A DNA stretch of 64,000 nt from Bubalus kerabau (taxonomy: Eukaryota; Chordata; Mammalia; Artiodactyla; Bovidae), in contig NC_073628.1 of NCBI RefSeq assembly GCF_029407905.1, positions 47,699,501 through 47,763,500 of the forward strand, read 5' to 3'. This document shows, in pieces, positions 1 to 10,624 of the stretch. The notes under the pieces were generated by a model. That model worked only from the letters and a program-made list of their open reading frames with translations. It was not told the DNA's origin and searched no databases. The first letter of the stretch is position 1. Each line of letters opens with the position of its first letter. Made by a program: the position numbers and the translations under genes.

Positions 1-451
1 TCTGCCAGTTCTGTATCCATGGATTTCTACAATGTAATATTCACTGTCAGGATATTCTTTATAAAATTATATCTCACCAAAACACTAATTTCACAGCTTA
101 AGAAATGTAACAATGGGTGATGGTTGAATTGCAAGTAAAGTAACAGAGCCCTAAGGTAAAAGTGTATGACTGTTTTCCAGAGATGAATATAATGACCGCT
201 TGCACTTTGAAAAGAAGTTGTGAACCAAAAAATTGTTGCATCATGTTGCTTGGAATCTAAAGTTGCTACTGTTTTTTCTTGAAATTTAAATATGCACAGT
301 CTTTTTAAAAGTGATATGAATGAACTTATTTACAAAATCGAAACAGACTCCCAGACTTAGTGAATGAACTAATGGTTTATAGTTGCAGGGAGTTCTGCTC
401 TGTGTTCTTCAATAACCTACAAAAGAAAATAATTTGAAAAAGAAAAGATAC
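1..451. other. No recognisable feature
   Basis: AT-rich sequence in which I see no gene, young repeat or RNA gene. No long reading frame and no splice-flanked candidate stands out. Confidence 0.5.
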
Positions 452-798
452 AAGTATAACTGAATCACTTTGCTGTACAACTGAAACTAACACAACACTG
501 TTAATCAACTATGCTGCTGCTGCTGCTAAGTCACTTCAGTCATGTCTGACTCTGTGTGACCCCATAGATGGCAGCCCACCAGGCTCCCCCGTCCCTGGGA
601 TTCTCCAGGGAAGAACACTGGAGCGGGTTGCCATTTCCTTCTCCAATGCATGAAAGTGAAAAGTGAAAGTGAAGTCGCTCAGTCGTATCCGACTCTTAGC
701 GACCCCATGGATTGCAGCCTACCAGGCTCCTCCGTCCATGGGATTTTCCAGGCAAGAGTACTAGAGTGGGGTTACTCCAATATAAAATTTAAAAAATA
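452..798 (+). mobile_element. L1 3'-terminal fragment split by a SINE
   Basis: The stretch 452-511 matches the well-known 3' end of artiodactyl L1 (a motif around TTTGCTGTACA followed by ACTGAAACTAACACAACA). The L1 tail resumes after the SINE at about 773 (ACTCCAATATAAAATTT). The L1 was therefore present before the Bov-A2 landed in it. Confidence 0.6.
512..771 (-). mobile_element. Bov-A2 SINE (dimer)
   Basis: Antisense Bov-A2. It starts with the reversed (CAG)n tail as GCTGCTGCTGCTGCTAAGTC, followed by two Bov-A monomers joined by the GAAAGTGAAAAGTGAAAGTG linker. It lies inside an L1 3' tail. Confidence 0.9.
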
Positions 799-844
799 AT
801 GTAGGTTGAAGGGTGTTTTAGTTTCTGAAAAGGTTGAGTTAGGG

Positions 845-1037
845 TTAGTTGCTCAGTTGTGTCCAGCTTTGCAACCCCCATGGACTGTAGCTTGCCAGGC
901 TCCTCTGTTGATGGAATTCTCCAGGCCAGAATGCTGGAGGTGGTAGCCATTCCAGGGGGTCTTCCTGACCCAGGGACTGAACCCAGGTTTCCTGTATTGC
1001 AGGCAGATTCTTTAATGACTGAGCCACCAGGGAAGCC
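845..1037 (-). mobile_element. Bov-tA SINE
   Basis: Antisense Bov-tA. The BovB-derived part comes first (GCTCAGTTGTGTCCAGCTTT). The tRNA-Glu-derived head is at the right, ending in GAGCCACCAGGGAAGCC. The element is full length with scattered mismatches. Confidence 0.9.
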
Positions 1038-1040
1038 TAT

Positions 1041-1533
1041 ATGCAGGTGGAGCACACCAATTATTAAGCTATTGCTTCTCATCTTAAAAGTCATTGTTCT
1101 GTACTCTGTGATGCTGAGACTGGGATTCTGCAAACCATACCTCTGTCACCTGACTTCCTAAAAGGCTCTACCAACGTGATGCTGATTGGAGAACAAACCA
1201 ACCAGCTGGAAGAAAGGTCAGGGATATTCTTCACCCAGTTTTCTTCCTATTTAGTTGTGGTTGGATTTCCTGTTTTTATCAGCCTCACCAACAAAGCTGC
1301 TTCTTTGCTGTGGCAGCACCAGTTTGTTTAGAAGCAGGTGAATATGGACCAGAGTTTTTTCAGCCTTCAGAGATCAGCACAAGCTGGCTGAAAGCACTCC
1401 CTAGAGGCTTGGGTGCCAGCACCTTCTCCAGATCTTCATCCATGCTCAGACACCAGCGCCTGGTCACTTACAGAAAAATGATTTTTAGCTCCTCTTCCTG
1501 CTGGTGCTCCTTCCCTGCCACCTCAGTGTTCCT
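1041..1533. other. No recognisable feature
   Basis: Sequence of moderate GC between two SINEs. An open frame spans 1310-1699 but it runs into the adjacent Bov-A SINE and has no recognised domain, so I do not call a gene. Confidence 0.4.
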
Positions 1534-1544
1534 TTTTAATACTC

Positions 1545-1674
1545 TGCTGCTGCTACTAAGCTGCTCAGTCATATCCGACTCTGTGCGACCCCATAGATGG
1601 CAGCCCACCAGGCTCCCCCATCCCTGGGATTCTCCAGGCAAGAGTACTGGAGTGGGTGGCCATTGCCTTCTCCA
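1545..1674 (-). mobile_element. Bov-A SINE monomer
   Basis: A single antisense Bov-A unit (TGCTGCTACTAAGCTGCTCAG through to GCCTTCTCC). It is flanked by an 11-bp duplication, TTTTAATACTC at 1534-1544 and TTTTAATGCTC at 1675-1685, one mismatch. Confidence 0.88.
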
Positions 1675-1761
1675 TTTTAATGCTCAGTTACCTATATAAT
1701 AATTTTTTATACCTAGGTAACAATTTCTTATATTGAATTATCTCTTTAAAAACAATTGGTG

Positions 1762-1859
1762 AACACATGTATACCTGTGGCGGATTCATTTTGATATTTG
1801 GCAAAACTAATACAGTTATGTAAAGTTTAAAAATAAAATTAAAAAAAAAAAAAAAAAAA
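1762..1859 (+). mobile_element. Very short 5'-truncated L1 3' end with poly(A)
   Basis: Only about 78 bp of ruminant L1 3' UTR plus about 20 A residues. It is bounded by a perfect TSD, AACAATTGGTG, at 1751-1761 and 1860-1870. The target (TTT/AAAA) fits L1 endonuclease cleavage. The perfect TSD and long pure A tail point to a fairly recent insertion. Confidence 0.85.
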
Positions 1860-2041
1860 AACAATTGGTGTGCTTTTTCTGACTGGAGCCTAACTTACAA
1901 CCCAATCTTTGGGAAGTTTCAGTTTCTTCAACTTGTAAGGAGAGAATAATACAATCCACCTCATAAGATTATTTTTAAGCTAAAAAAGTAACGCAAACAA
2001 AGAACTAAACACAAACTTTGGCACAGATTAAACTTTCAGCA

Positions 2042-2312
2042 AGCTTTCTTGGTGGTTCTAGTGGTAAAGAACCCACTTGTCAAGGTAAATGATCTAAGAG
2101 ATTCAGGTTCCATCCTTGGTGGCTCAGTTGGTAAAGAATGTGCCTGCAATGCCAGAGATCTGGGTTCAATCCCTGGGTGGGGAAGATCCCCTGAAGGAGG
2201 ACATGGCAACCCACTCAAGTATTTTTGCCTCAAGAATCCCATGGACAGAGGAGCCTGGCGGGCTACTGTCCAAAGGGTTGCACAGAATCATACATGACTG
2301 AAGTGACTGAGC
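2042..2312 (+). mobile_element. Bov-tA SINE with a duplicated tRNA-like head
   Basis: A first partial tRNA-derived head (about 2046-2113) is followed directly by a complete Bov-tA starting with CCTTGGTGGCTCAGTTGG. The second unit has the B-box-like GGGTTCAATCCC and ends at CTGAAGTGACTGAGCACA. Confidence 0.85.
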
Positions 2313-3423
2313 ACATACCCATACAAACTATCAGTAAATATCATTATTTAAACAAACAAAACAAAACAAGATGTTACAGTAGAAGGAGAAAAGAAGACTC
2401 TGAAGGTACATGAATGAGAACATTGAGAAAAGAAGTAGGGGTGAAAAATGAAGGGCCGAGTCCTTAGAAGCTGAAGATGATCTGGGAAGGCTTTGGGTCT
2501 CTTGGGGCTTTGAAGAAGATGAATGGATCAAAAAACAGAAGAAACCTCAGGTATTTTGGAGATAAAGTGTTGACTGAGAACAAATTTGGGATATGTTAAT
2601 GCAAAAGGAAACTCATAAGGAATGTTGGGGGTCACGACTATAAGGTAAATCCAAGTATTTTTCAAGTTTTGTTTTAGAATATAAGGAGTTCTCAAAATCT
2701 CTATCATAGACCTTACTGCTAATCTCTATGATTCATTTCTATCCAGAAATGAAATAGGAAGACACTTAACTCTTTTAAAGGGTGTAATTAAAACTGTCAT
2801 AGCATGGATTAAAACAACAGGTTAAGTTATAGGTATTTCATTTTTATTGGCAATTAAAACTTCCTGAAACATAAACTGAGTTCTGGACAGCTCATTATCT
2901 AAAGATAAAGTCAGACCTATTGGAAATTTGGAGAAGACTTTTAAAAATCATGATTAATGGATTGGATGAAAAGGTTTATAGAGAAATGGTAAAAAATGAA
3001 TGACCAAAGCATGGTTTAGAATTTATGAAAAATGTGTTAATCTCAAGTTTCTCACATACAGTAAATTTTTTTGACGAATTTGATTGCTTCCATATGCATA
3101 AAGAAAAACTCATGTTATCTGTCAGAGGTCTCAGTGTACTGCAAAAGCATGCATTGTTTTAAAAAATGCAAACCAAGTAAAAGCACAAGAATGTTCCAGT
3201 TCCTGGAGGAGAGAAATTATGCTAGGAACATTGCTAAATGTGAAAAATTTTTTTAAAGAGGGGAAATATTAATTTACAAATCAGTTAGTAAAGTTCTCAA
3301 TCTTAAAAAGTATCAGTAGTATCAGACTTGAAAAAAAAGTATTTATTTGCCAAGAAAATTAAAAGTTATTCAACTGACAAGGAAGAAATTGCTACAACTT
3401 CAAGATCAATTTAAGCAACAGAT
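2313..3423. other. No recognisable feature
   Basis: About 1.1 kb of AT-rich sequence without a young repeat or a credible coding frame. Short A-rich runs near 2355 may be the decayed SINE tail. Confidence 0.45.
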
Positions 3424-3430
3424 CATTTTC

Positions 3431-4129
3431 TTTTTTTTAGTTTTATTTTATTTTTAAACTTTACATAATTGTATTAGTTTTGCCAAATATCAAAATGAAT
3501 CCACCACAGGTATACATGTGTCCCCCATCCTGAACCCTCCTCCCTCCTCCCTCCCCATACCATCCCTCTGGGTTGTCCCAGTGCACCAGCCCCAAGCATC
3601 CAGCATCGTGCATCGAACCTGGACCAGCAACTCATTTCATACATGATATTTTACATGTTTCAATGCCATTCTCCCAAATCTTCCCTCCCTCTCCCTCTCC
3701 CAGAGAGTCCATAAGACTGTTCTATACATGAGTGTCTCTTTTGCTGTCTCGTACACAGGGTTATTGTTACCATCTTTCTAAATTCCATATATATGCGTTA
3801 GTATACTGTATTGGTGTTTCTCTTTCTGGCTTACTTCACTCTGTATAATAGGCTCCAGTTTCATCCACCTCATTAGAACTGATTCAAGTGTATTCTTTTT
3901 AATGGCTGAGTAATACTCCATTGTGTATATGTACCACAGCTTTCTTATCCATTCATCTGCTGATGGACATCTAGGTTGCTTCCATGTCCTGGCTATTATA
4001 AACAGTGCTGCGATGAACATTGGGGCACACGTGTCTCTATCCCTTCTGGTTTCCTCAGTGTGTATGCCCAGCATGGGATTGCTGGATCATAAGGCAGTTC
4101 TATTTCCAGTTTTTTAAGGAATCTCCACA
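3431..4129 (-). mobile_element. L1 3' end (ruminant L1), 5'-truncated
   Basis: Antisense ruminant L1 3' UTR (3431-3780), with the typical CCCCATCCTGAACC and CACCAGCCCCAAGCATCC blocks, followed by the C-terminus of ORF2. A 7-bp candidate TSD, CATTTTC, lies at 3424-3430 and 4130-4136. Confidence 0.9.
3778..4074 (-). pseudogene. L1 ORF2 C-terminal remnant
   Basis: A frame of 98 codons carrying the typical end of L1 ORF2p (blocks such as FIAALFIIARTWKQPRCP and EYYSAIKKNT). ORF2p is the L1 endonuclease and reverse transcriptase, normally about 1,275 residues. Only the extreme C-terminus is here, so this cannot encode an active enzyme. The upstream part was lost by 5' truncation at insertion. Confidence 0.85.
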
Positions 4130-4230
4130 CATTTTCACATTAAAGAACAGTTCTCTGAACTTTTTTTAACTGTAAAATGTGGACAATGGCACAATCTACT
4201 CCCTAAGATGATATAAGCAATCCCACTTTG

Positions 4231-4471
4231 TTGTTTTTGTTCAGTCACTCAGTCGTGTCTGACTCTGCAACCCCATGGTTTGCAGCATGCCAGGCTTCCC
4301 TGTTCTACATCATCTCCTGGAGCTTACTCAAACTCATGTCCATTAAGTCAGTGATGCCAACCAACCATCTCATCCTCTGCTGTACCCTTCTCCTCCTGCC
4401 TTCTATTTTTCCCATCATTGGGGTCTTTTCCAATGAGTCGGCTCTTTGCATTAGGTGGCCAACATATTGGA
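4231..4471 (-). mobile_element. BovB LINE 3' end fragment
   Basis: Antisense BovB 3' end (GTTCAGTCACTCAGTCGTGT through to TGAGTCGGCTCTTTGCAT and GGTGGCCAACATATTGGAG). It stops abruptly where a Bov-tA begins. Confidence 0.85.
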
Positions 4472-4679
4472 GCTTCCCTGCTGGCTCAGGTGGTAATGAG
4501 TCTTCCTGCACTGCAGGAGATCCAGATTCAATCCCTGGGTAAGGAAGATCCCCTGGAGAAGGGAATGGATACCCACTCCAGTAGTCTTGCCTGAAAAATT
4601 CCAAGGATAGAGGAGGCTGGTGGACTACAGTCGATGGGGTTGCAAAGAGTCAGACACGAGTGAGCAACTACTTTCACTT
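4472..4679 (+). mobile_element. Bov-tA SINE
   Basis: Complete sense Bov-tA, from CTTCCCTGCTGGCTCAGG to GTCAGACACGAGTGAGCAAC plus a short CTTTCACTTT tail. It abuts BovB fragments on both sides. Confidence 0.9.
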
Positions 4680-4712
4680 TGGGCTTTCCTGGGGGCTCAG
4701 ATGGTAAGGCCC
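4680..4712 (+). mobile_element. Isolated Bov-tA tRNA-like head
   Basis: About 30 bp matching only the SINE head (GGGCTTTCCTGGGGGCTCAG), running straight into internal BovB sequence. Confidence 0.6.
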
Positions 4713-4716
4713 ACTT

Positions 4717-6182
4717 TGCATACTGCGAACAAAGCTAGTGGAGATGATAGAATTCCAGTTGAGCTATTCCAAATCCTGAAAGATGATGCTGTGAAAGTGC
4801 TGCACTCAATATGCCAGCAAATTTGGAAAACTCAGCAGTGGCCACAGGACTGGAAAAGGTCAGTTTTCATTCCAATCCCAAAGAAAGGCAATGCCAAAGA
4901 ATGCTCAAACTACCGCACAATTGCACTCATCTCACACACTAGTAAAGTAATGCTCAAAATTCTCCAAGCCAGGCTTCAGCAATACATGAACTGTGAACTT
5001 CCAGATGTTCAAGCTGGTTTTAGAAAAGGTAGAGGAACCAGAGATCAAATTGCCAACATCTGCGGGATCATCGAAAAAGCAAGAGAGTTCCAGAAAAACA
5101 TCTATTTCTGCTTTATTGACTATGCCAAAGCCTTTGTGTGGATCACAATAAACTGTGGAAAATTCTTCAAGAGATGGGAATACCAGACCACCTGATCTGC
5201 CTCTTGAGAAATTTGTATGCAGGTCAGGAAGCAACAGTTAGAACTGGACATGGAACAACAGACTGGTTCCAAGTAGGAAAAGGAGTTCGTCAAGGCTGTA
5301 TATTGTCACCCTGTTTATTTAACTTATATGCAGAGAAACGCTGGACTGGAAAAAACACAAGCTAGAATCAAGACTGCCAGGAGAAATATCAATAAACTCA
5401 GATATGCAGATGACACCACCCTTATGGCAGAAAGTGAAGAGGAACTTAAAAGCCTCTTGATGAAAGTGAAAGTGGAGAGTGAAAGGGTTGGCTTAAAGCT
5501 CAACATTCAGAAGACAAAGATCATGGCATCTGGTCCCACCACTTCATGGGAAATAGATGGGGAAACAGTGTCAGACTTTATTTTTCTGGGCTCCAAAATC
5601 ACTGCAGATGGTGACTGCAGCCATGAAATTAAAAGACGCTTACTCCTTGGAAGGAAAGTAATGACCAACCTAGATAGCATATTCAAAAGCAGAGACTTTA
5701 CTTTGCCATCAAAGGTTCGTCTAGTCAAGGCTATATTTTTTCCAGTGGTCATGTATGGATGTGAGAGCTGGACTGTGAAGAAGGCTGAGCACCAAAGAAT
5801 TGATGCTTTTGAACTGTGGTGTTAGAGAAGACTCTTGAGAGTCCCTTGGACTGCAAGGAGATCCAACCAGTCCATTCTGAAGGAGATCAGCCCTGGGATA
5901 TCTTTGGAAGGAATGATGCTAAAGCTGAAACTCCAGTACTTTGGCCACCTCATGCTAAGGGTTGACTCATTGGAAAGGACTCTGATGCTGGGAGGGATTG
6001 GGGACAAGAGGAGAAGGGGATGACAGAGGATGAGATGGCTGGATGGCATCACTGACTCGATGGACGTGGGTCTGGGTGAACTCTGGGAGTTGGTGATGGA
6101 CAGGGAGGCCTGGCGTGCTGTGATTCATGGGGTCACAGAGTCGGACATGACTGAGCGACTGATCTGATCTGATCTGATCTGA
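4717..6182 (+). mobile_element. BovB (RTE-type) LINE, 5'-truncated
   Basis: About 1.47 kb of sense BovB, beginning within the linker upstream of the RT (GCGAACAAAGCTAGTGG) and ending with a short (GATCT)n tail at about 6158-6182. BovB moves by target-primed reverse transcription. The family is known for horizontal transfer between reptiles and ruminants. Confidence 0.93.
4725..5825 (+). pseudogene. BovB reverse transcriptase remnant, frameshifted
   Basis: RT sequence is spread over three frames. 4725-5195 holds the fingers region, with VFIPIPKKGNAKECSNYRT. 5138-5365 holds motif B (GVRQGCILSPCLFNLYAE). 5328-5825 holds the catalytic YADD (residues 26-29 of that frame) and the thumb/C-terminal part, up to ESWTVKKAEHQRIDAFELWC followed by a stop. 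The frame breaks between the YAKAF block and MDHNKLW, and again near codon AEK, mean no functional enzyme is made. Confidence 0.88.
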
Positions 6183-6349
6183 AACCCTAAGAAAGATGAG
6201 TTAGCATGATGAATATCTGAGAGAAGTTTTTGGACCACTGAATACTATGACTAAGCTTAGTTATATTTCAAATTTAGGACCATTTGAATGGAATATGCAA
6301 AAACTCAATATTTTGTGATGCCCTTTCAGAGGAAAGGAGATAAGATAAA
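6183..6349. other. No recognisable feature
   Basis: Short AT-rich segment after the BovB tail with nothing I can name. Confidence 0.4.
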
Positions 6350-6585
6350 AATTCATTGAATAATTACCACGTGCAAGATGTATTGATGCCTCACATAAGA
6401 TTTCATTTACACTTCAAAATAACCTGGTATTTACATTATATCACTTATTCTAAACAGATAAAAAACTGCGGCCTAGTATTTTGATACCACATCTACGTAT
6501 GGTATTCCTATGGGTTACATAAGAAATCGAGGTCTAGAGAAATTAAACACAACCCAGTTTGCCCAGGTAGTGTATGTAAATCTGT
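6350..6585 (+). mobile_element. Possible ancient MIR SINE
   Basis: A weak match to the MIR order of blocks: TAATTACCACGTGCAAGATG near the start, then AAGAAATCGAGGTCTAGAGA and CCCAGTTTGCCCAGG, which recall GAAACTGAGGC...TTGCCCAAGG. Strongly diverged; it could be chance. Confidence 0.35.
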
Positions 6586-7110
6586 CTGATTCTGTACTCT
6601 ATACTCTTCTCAGTAAACCTTGTAAGACTGGTCTCGTATCTCCAAACATCTCTTCTGTCAGCATCACATCCAGTTTGAATGATTGTAAATAATTATTTTT
6701 CAGATTAAGCAGTTAAATTTTTCTTTCAAAATGTAATCTTAATTAAAAAAAAGCAAAAACCAAAAAATCTTTAAGTAAAACATAGGTGGGTTATTATGAG
6801 CAATGTGGTGAACATAAAATACAAAACAAAGAATTCAGCATCTAGGAATTTACTCTAAGGAAAGATGTATCAGGAGATGAAAAGATCCAGTGGAATTTGG
6901 GCCCATATTAAAGTGTGGGTGAAAAACCAATGGTTTGGCTTCAGATCAGTATAATGCTGAGCTGCTGTTAATAAGTATCTGAGGTAAGATTCCTTTCTAT
7001 CACTTTTTACATTCACCACATAGATAAGCATCTATGCCCTATGTATACAATTGATCCTATTTATAAGAGTTGTTGGTTCAATTTTTAGTTGCTAGTTCAA
7101 TGTTTAGTTC
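6586..7110. other. No recognisable feature
   Basis: AT-rich sequence. I see no gene or classifiable repeat before the LTR. Confidence 0.4.
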
Positions 7111-7230
7111 CTAGTGAAAGGTTGTTGCTAAACCATGAAAGACGCTGGGATTCTTGGCCTCCAGAGGAGAAGAATTCAATCCGGGGCCAGAGACGAGGCT
7201 TGATCGCTCAGAGCTTTTGTGCAATAAAGT

Positions 7231-7236
7231 TTTATT
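7231..7236 (-). terminator. LTR polyadenylation signal
   Basis: AATAAA on the minus strand, followed by about 115 bp of U5-like sequence up to the LTR end. It sets the orientation of the LTR. Confidence 0.5.
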
Positions 7237-7324
7237 AAAGTATAAAAGAGATAGAGAAAGCTTCTGACAGAGATATCAGAAGGGGGCAGAAAGAGTGCCC
7301 CCCCTGCTAGTCTTCAGCTGAATG

Positions 7325-7331
7325 TTATATA
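7325..7331 (-). promoter_or_regulatory. LTR TATA box
   Basis: TATATAA on the minus strand, about 90 bp upstream of the LTR polyadenylation signal. This is the expected spacing for a U3 promoter just before R. Activity is not known. Confidence 0.5.
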
Positions 7332-8061
7332 GCTACTAGCAGTTTGCTAATTAAAGAAAGGAAATGTCTCAAAACTCAGAGAATGGCACCAGGCCCCTCA
7401 CCCACAAGATGCATTTCGAGATGACATTGGCACCAGGTGAGTCATCCAGGGCCATGAAAGGATTGACAGGAATCTTGAAAAAATACAGATTTCCATACAA
7501 ATATATAGTTTCATTAACATAGAGTAAGAGAACAATGCATGAGTATAACATACGGGTTTGCAAGTTGGTTCTGAGCCTTTAGGGGGAACCGACCTTAAGA
7601 CAGAGTCTGGGGTAAATACACAGCATATTAACATAGCTTAAGATAGACATTTCCATTAGAAAAATGCACTGGTTAGCTCAAGGCTTGAGAAAAGTTAAGT
7701 TCAGGTGGGACCAGGTGTCATTATGACAGCACAGAATTTTAAGAGAAACCTCTTTTTAAATTTGATTAGAGAAGGGAAAAAAATGTAACACTAGTTCACT
7801 TCCTCCTGATGCTTAAGAGAGCGATAAAAAATGTCTGACACTTGCAGCCTATTTCTTCCATTTGGAGACTCCTGGCCTTCCTGCCTGTTACCCTCTCACT
7901 AGGACTGAGGAAAATTTTTGAAATTAATCTTCCAACTTACACCTTTTTCTATACATTATTCTTGCTTGGTGCCTTTTAATACCCTTTTCCTACTCAATGA
8001 TCAAATCTTCAATCAGAAAAAAAGTTGCAAAAAATTCCTTTTTCCTCAATCCTCAACACTG

Positions 8062-8668
8062 TTTTAATTAATTTATTTTTTATTGCAGGATAATTGCTTT
8101 ACAGAATTTTACTCTTTTCTGTCAAACCTCAGCATGAACCAGCCATAGGTTTACATATGTCCCCTCCCTTTTGAATCTCCCTCCCATCTCCATCCCCAAC
8201 CCACCCCTCTAGGTTGACACAGAGCCCCTGTTTGAATTTCCTGAGCCATACAGCAAATTCCCATTGGCTATCTATTTTACATATGGTAGGGTGTTTTCAT
8301 GTTACTCTTCATACATCTCAACCTCTTCTCCCCTCTCCCCATGTCCATAAGTCTATTGTTTATGTTTGTTTCTCCACTGTTGCCCTGTAAATATATTCTT
8401 CAGTACCATTTTTCTAGATTCTGTATGTATGTGTTAGGATACGATATATATATCTTTCTCTTTCTGATTCACTTCACTCTGTATAATAGGTTCTAAGTTC
8501 ATCCACCTCATTAGAACTGACTCAAATGTGTTCCTTTTTATGGCTGAGTAATATTCCACTGTGTATATGTACCTCGATGGGCATCTAGGTTGCTTCCATG
8601 TTCTAGCTATTGTAAACAGTGCTGCAATGAACAATAGAAATGTGTCTCCTTCAATTTTAATCTTTAAT
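8062..8668 (-). mobile_element. L1 3' end, older artiodactyl subfamily
   Basis: Antisense L1 3' UTR followed by the ORF2 C-terminus. A fragment at 8434-8634 translates to FIAALFTIARTWKQPRCP and EYYSAIKRNT. A short internal deletion removes the stretch usually found between the GTGTATATGTACC and ATGGGCATCTAGG blocks. Confidence 0.82.
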
Positions 8669-8898
8669 GTTTTACTTCTCCCTGAAATATCTTATTTTCA
8701 AAGACATGAAAGAAAAAAAAAAACACCCTGAAGCTAAAGAAATCAGTTTCTCACTGTACAGTACAAGACAAGATAATTCAAATGTGCTGGAACAAACCAA
8801 ACAAAACAAGATATTTGGAACCATCTCTGTCTCTTTTTGTCTATAGTTTCTGTTTCCTTTGTGTTGTGTTTTTCCTCTCTCAGGGTCTGATAGGGATG
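8669..8898. other. No recognisable feature
   Basis: Short stretch between L1 and MaLR with an A-rich run at about 8711-8723; nothing else seen. Confidence 0.4.
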
Positions 8899-8903
8899 AT
8901 CCC

Positions 8904-9263
8904 TGCTATGGACTGAATATTTGTGCTCCTCCCCACTCAAATTCATATATTAAAACCATATTCTTAAATCTAAGGTGCTATTAGGAGGTGGGGTCTTTGG
9001 GAGGTAATTATGTTTAGATGAGGTCATGAAGGTGGAATTCTCATTATTGGATTTGTGTTCTAATATGAAGAGACCAGAGAGCTTACACTCTCTCTTTGGT
9101 AGAATCCAGGACGAAAGCAGTCATCTGTAAGAGCGTTCACCAGGAAACAAATTGGCTGACACTTTGACCTTGGTCTTCTCACCCTCCAGAACTAGGCCAA
9201 ATAAACATTTATTGTTTAAGCCATCCAGCCTATGGTACTGTCAGAGCAGCTTAAACTAAGACA
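8904..9263 (+). mobile_element. MaLR (MST/MLT1-like) solitary LTR
   Basis: Starts TGCTATGGACTGAATATTTG and ends TTAAACTAAGACA, with the MaLR block TAGGAGGTGGGGTCTTTGGG and the terminal AATAAACATTTATTGTTTAAG. A perfect 5-bp TSD, ATCCC, lies at 8899-8903 and 9264-9268, the length expected for ERVL/MaLR elements. Confidence 0.85.
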
Positions 9264-9424
9264 ATCCCCGACCACAGGCCCAGTGTTATCTGATCCCTAA
9301 ATTTTACTGTATCAGACCTAGAGACCCTGTCCCAGAGCTCATGTTAATCGCTGCAGAGGGCCTCTCATTGGCCTTCCTTGTGTCATGTACCTGTCCACCT
9401 CTGTGGTGCAGAGGCAGAGGCCCT

Positions 9425-9607
9425 CTGGGATCTAACACCTGATGGTCTATGAGGTGGAGCTGATGTAATAATGATGGAAATAAAGAACACAATAAACATA
9501 ATGCACTTGAAACATCTCCAAACCATCCCCACCCTCTCCCCTGGTCCCTGGAAAAATTGTCTTCCACAAAACTGGTCCCTAGTGCCAAAAAAGATTGGGG
9601 ACTGCTG
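9425..9607 (+). mobile_element. hAT-Charlie (MER1-like) DNA transposon fragment
   Basis: The right half resembles MER1-type non-autonomous hAT elements: CTGATGGTCTATGAGGTGGA, AAAATTGTCTTCCACAAAAC and the terminal CAAAAAAGATTGGGGACTG. The left terminus is not clear. No transposase frame is present. Confidence 0.6.
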
Positions 9608-10621
9608 CTCTAGAGGATTAAAAGAAATATAAAAAAATAGCATGCTCGGAGCACTGTGTCACTTTGATGTGTTCAGGAAATTTTAATTCTCAGAATTAAT
9701 AGTTATGTTTTGGATGAGAGTCTATGCAGAACTACTGTTATTAGGAGAGGCAATTAATGCAATATGAGACCCTTTTTAGCACTTTCTATCACTTTGGGAT
9801 CACTTAGAGATAATCATAGGACTCTAGAAGAAGCAGAATCCACATTTGTATAGAACTGACATTCTACAATATCCAGTGATTAATGAATTCTCCTCCTTTT
9901 TATGGAATGAAGCACTCTTTTATAATAAAAATATCATTGATTTATTGGAAATACAATGACAAGATTACTAGGAATTTAGTAAATCTATTTGTAACTTGTC
10001 AAGTATGCTTTTAAATAGTAGAGAATATACAATTTGAGGCAGTTTACTTAAAGGGTAAATATCTTAAGTTTACAGACCACATAGTCTCTTTTTAAGCTAT
10101 TCAGCTGGCAATGTAGTTTGAAAGCTGGGCTAGACAATACATAAGTGAATGAGTACGGTTATGTCCCAGTAAATCTTTAGAAATTCAGGCAGTAGGCTAC
10201 ACTTAGCCCAGGGACTAAAGTGTGCTGACCCTCCTACAGACAATGGTGCTTTATGTACATACAGAGTTCAAAACTGCTGGAAATACTTCTATAAGAAAAT
10301 CTCAGTATGGTACTTTACTTTTCACAAATTATTCAGTTTCTTCTAGAGCAATGTAAGCATGTCATGTGTCCCTTCTGGGTAGAAACGTTAGAAGCCAGTG
10401 TATGATTTGCACCCTATTCTACTGTCCCAGAGGCTTTAGAAGCATGTATTGAGATTCTCTGTTTAAGTGTTATGAGGAGCAGTTTTCCTGATGCCCTGCT
10501 TTGGGCACATGGATGAAAAATATAATTTTGTTTTCCTAAACTGCTAGCATTATTGATTTGCTTTCTTTTTGGACTTTTTAAGTCATTTTTCAGAGAGAAA
10601 GAAATAACTCAAATTTTTATA
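9608..10621. other. No recognisable feature
   Basis: About 1 kb of AT-rich sequence without a classifiable repeat or coding signal. Confidence 0.45.
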
Positions 10622-10624
10622 TAT

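Larger units (their letters stand above)
7115..7898 (-). mobile_element. Solitary ERV LTR (ruminant BTLTR-type)
   Basis: A 784-bp segment reading TG...CA when taken on the minus strand. It is flanked by the perfect 4-bp duplication CTAG (7111-7114 and 7899-7902). On the minus strand the order is U3, a TATATAA box, an AATAAA signal, then a U5 ending in CAACCTTTCA. No gag, pol or env lies next to it, so it is a solo LTR left by recombination between two LTRs. A 4-bp TSD is more usual for gammaretrovirus-like (ERV1) elements; the family name is by recognition only. Confidence 0.8.

Noticed and set aside
1310..1699. 129-codon forward frame as a gene
   Set aside because: The C-terminal part is antisense Bov-A SINE sequence and the rest has no domain or splice context.
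7115..7898. Part of a full endogenous provirus
   Set aside because: No second LTR, primer-binding site or gag/pol/env sequence lies on either side, and the flanking CTAG duplication closes the unit as a solo LTR.
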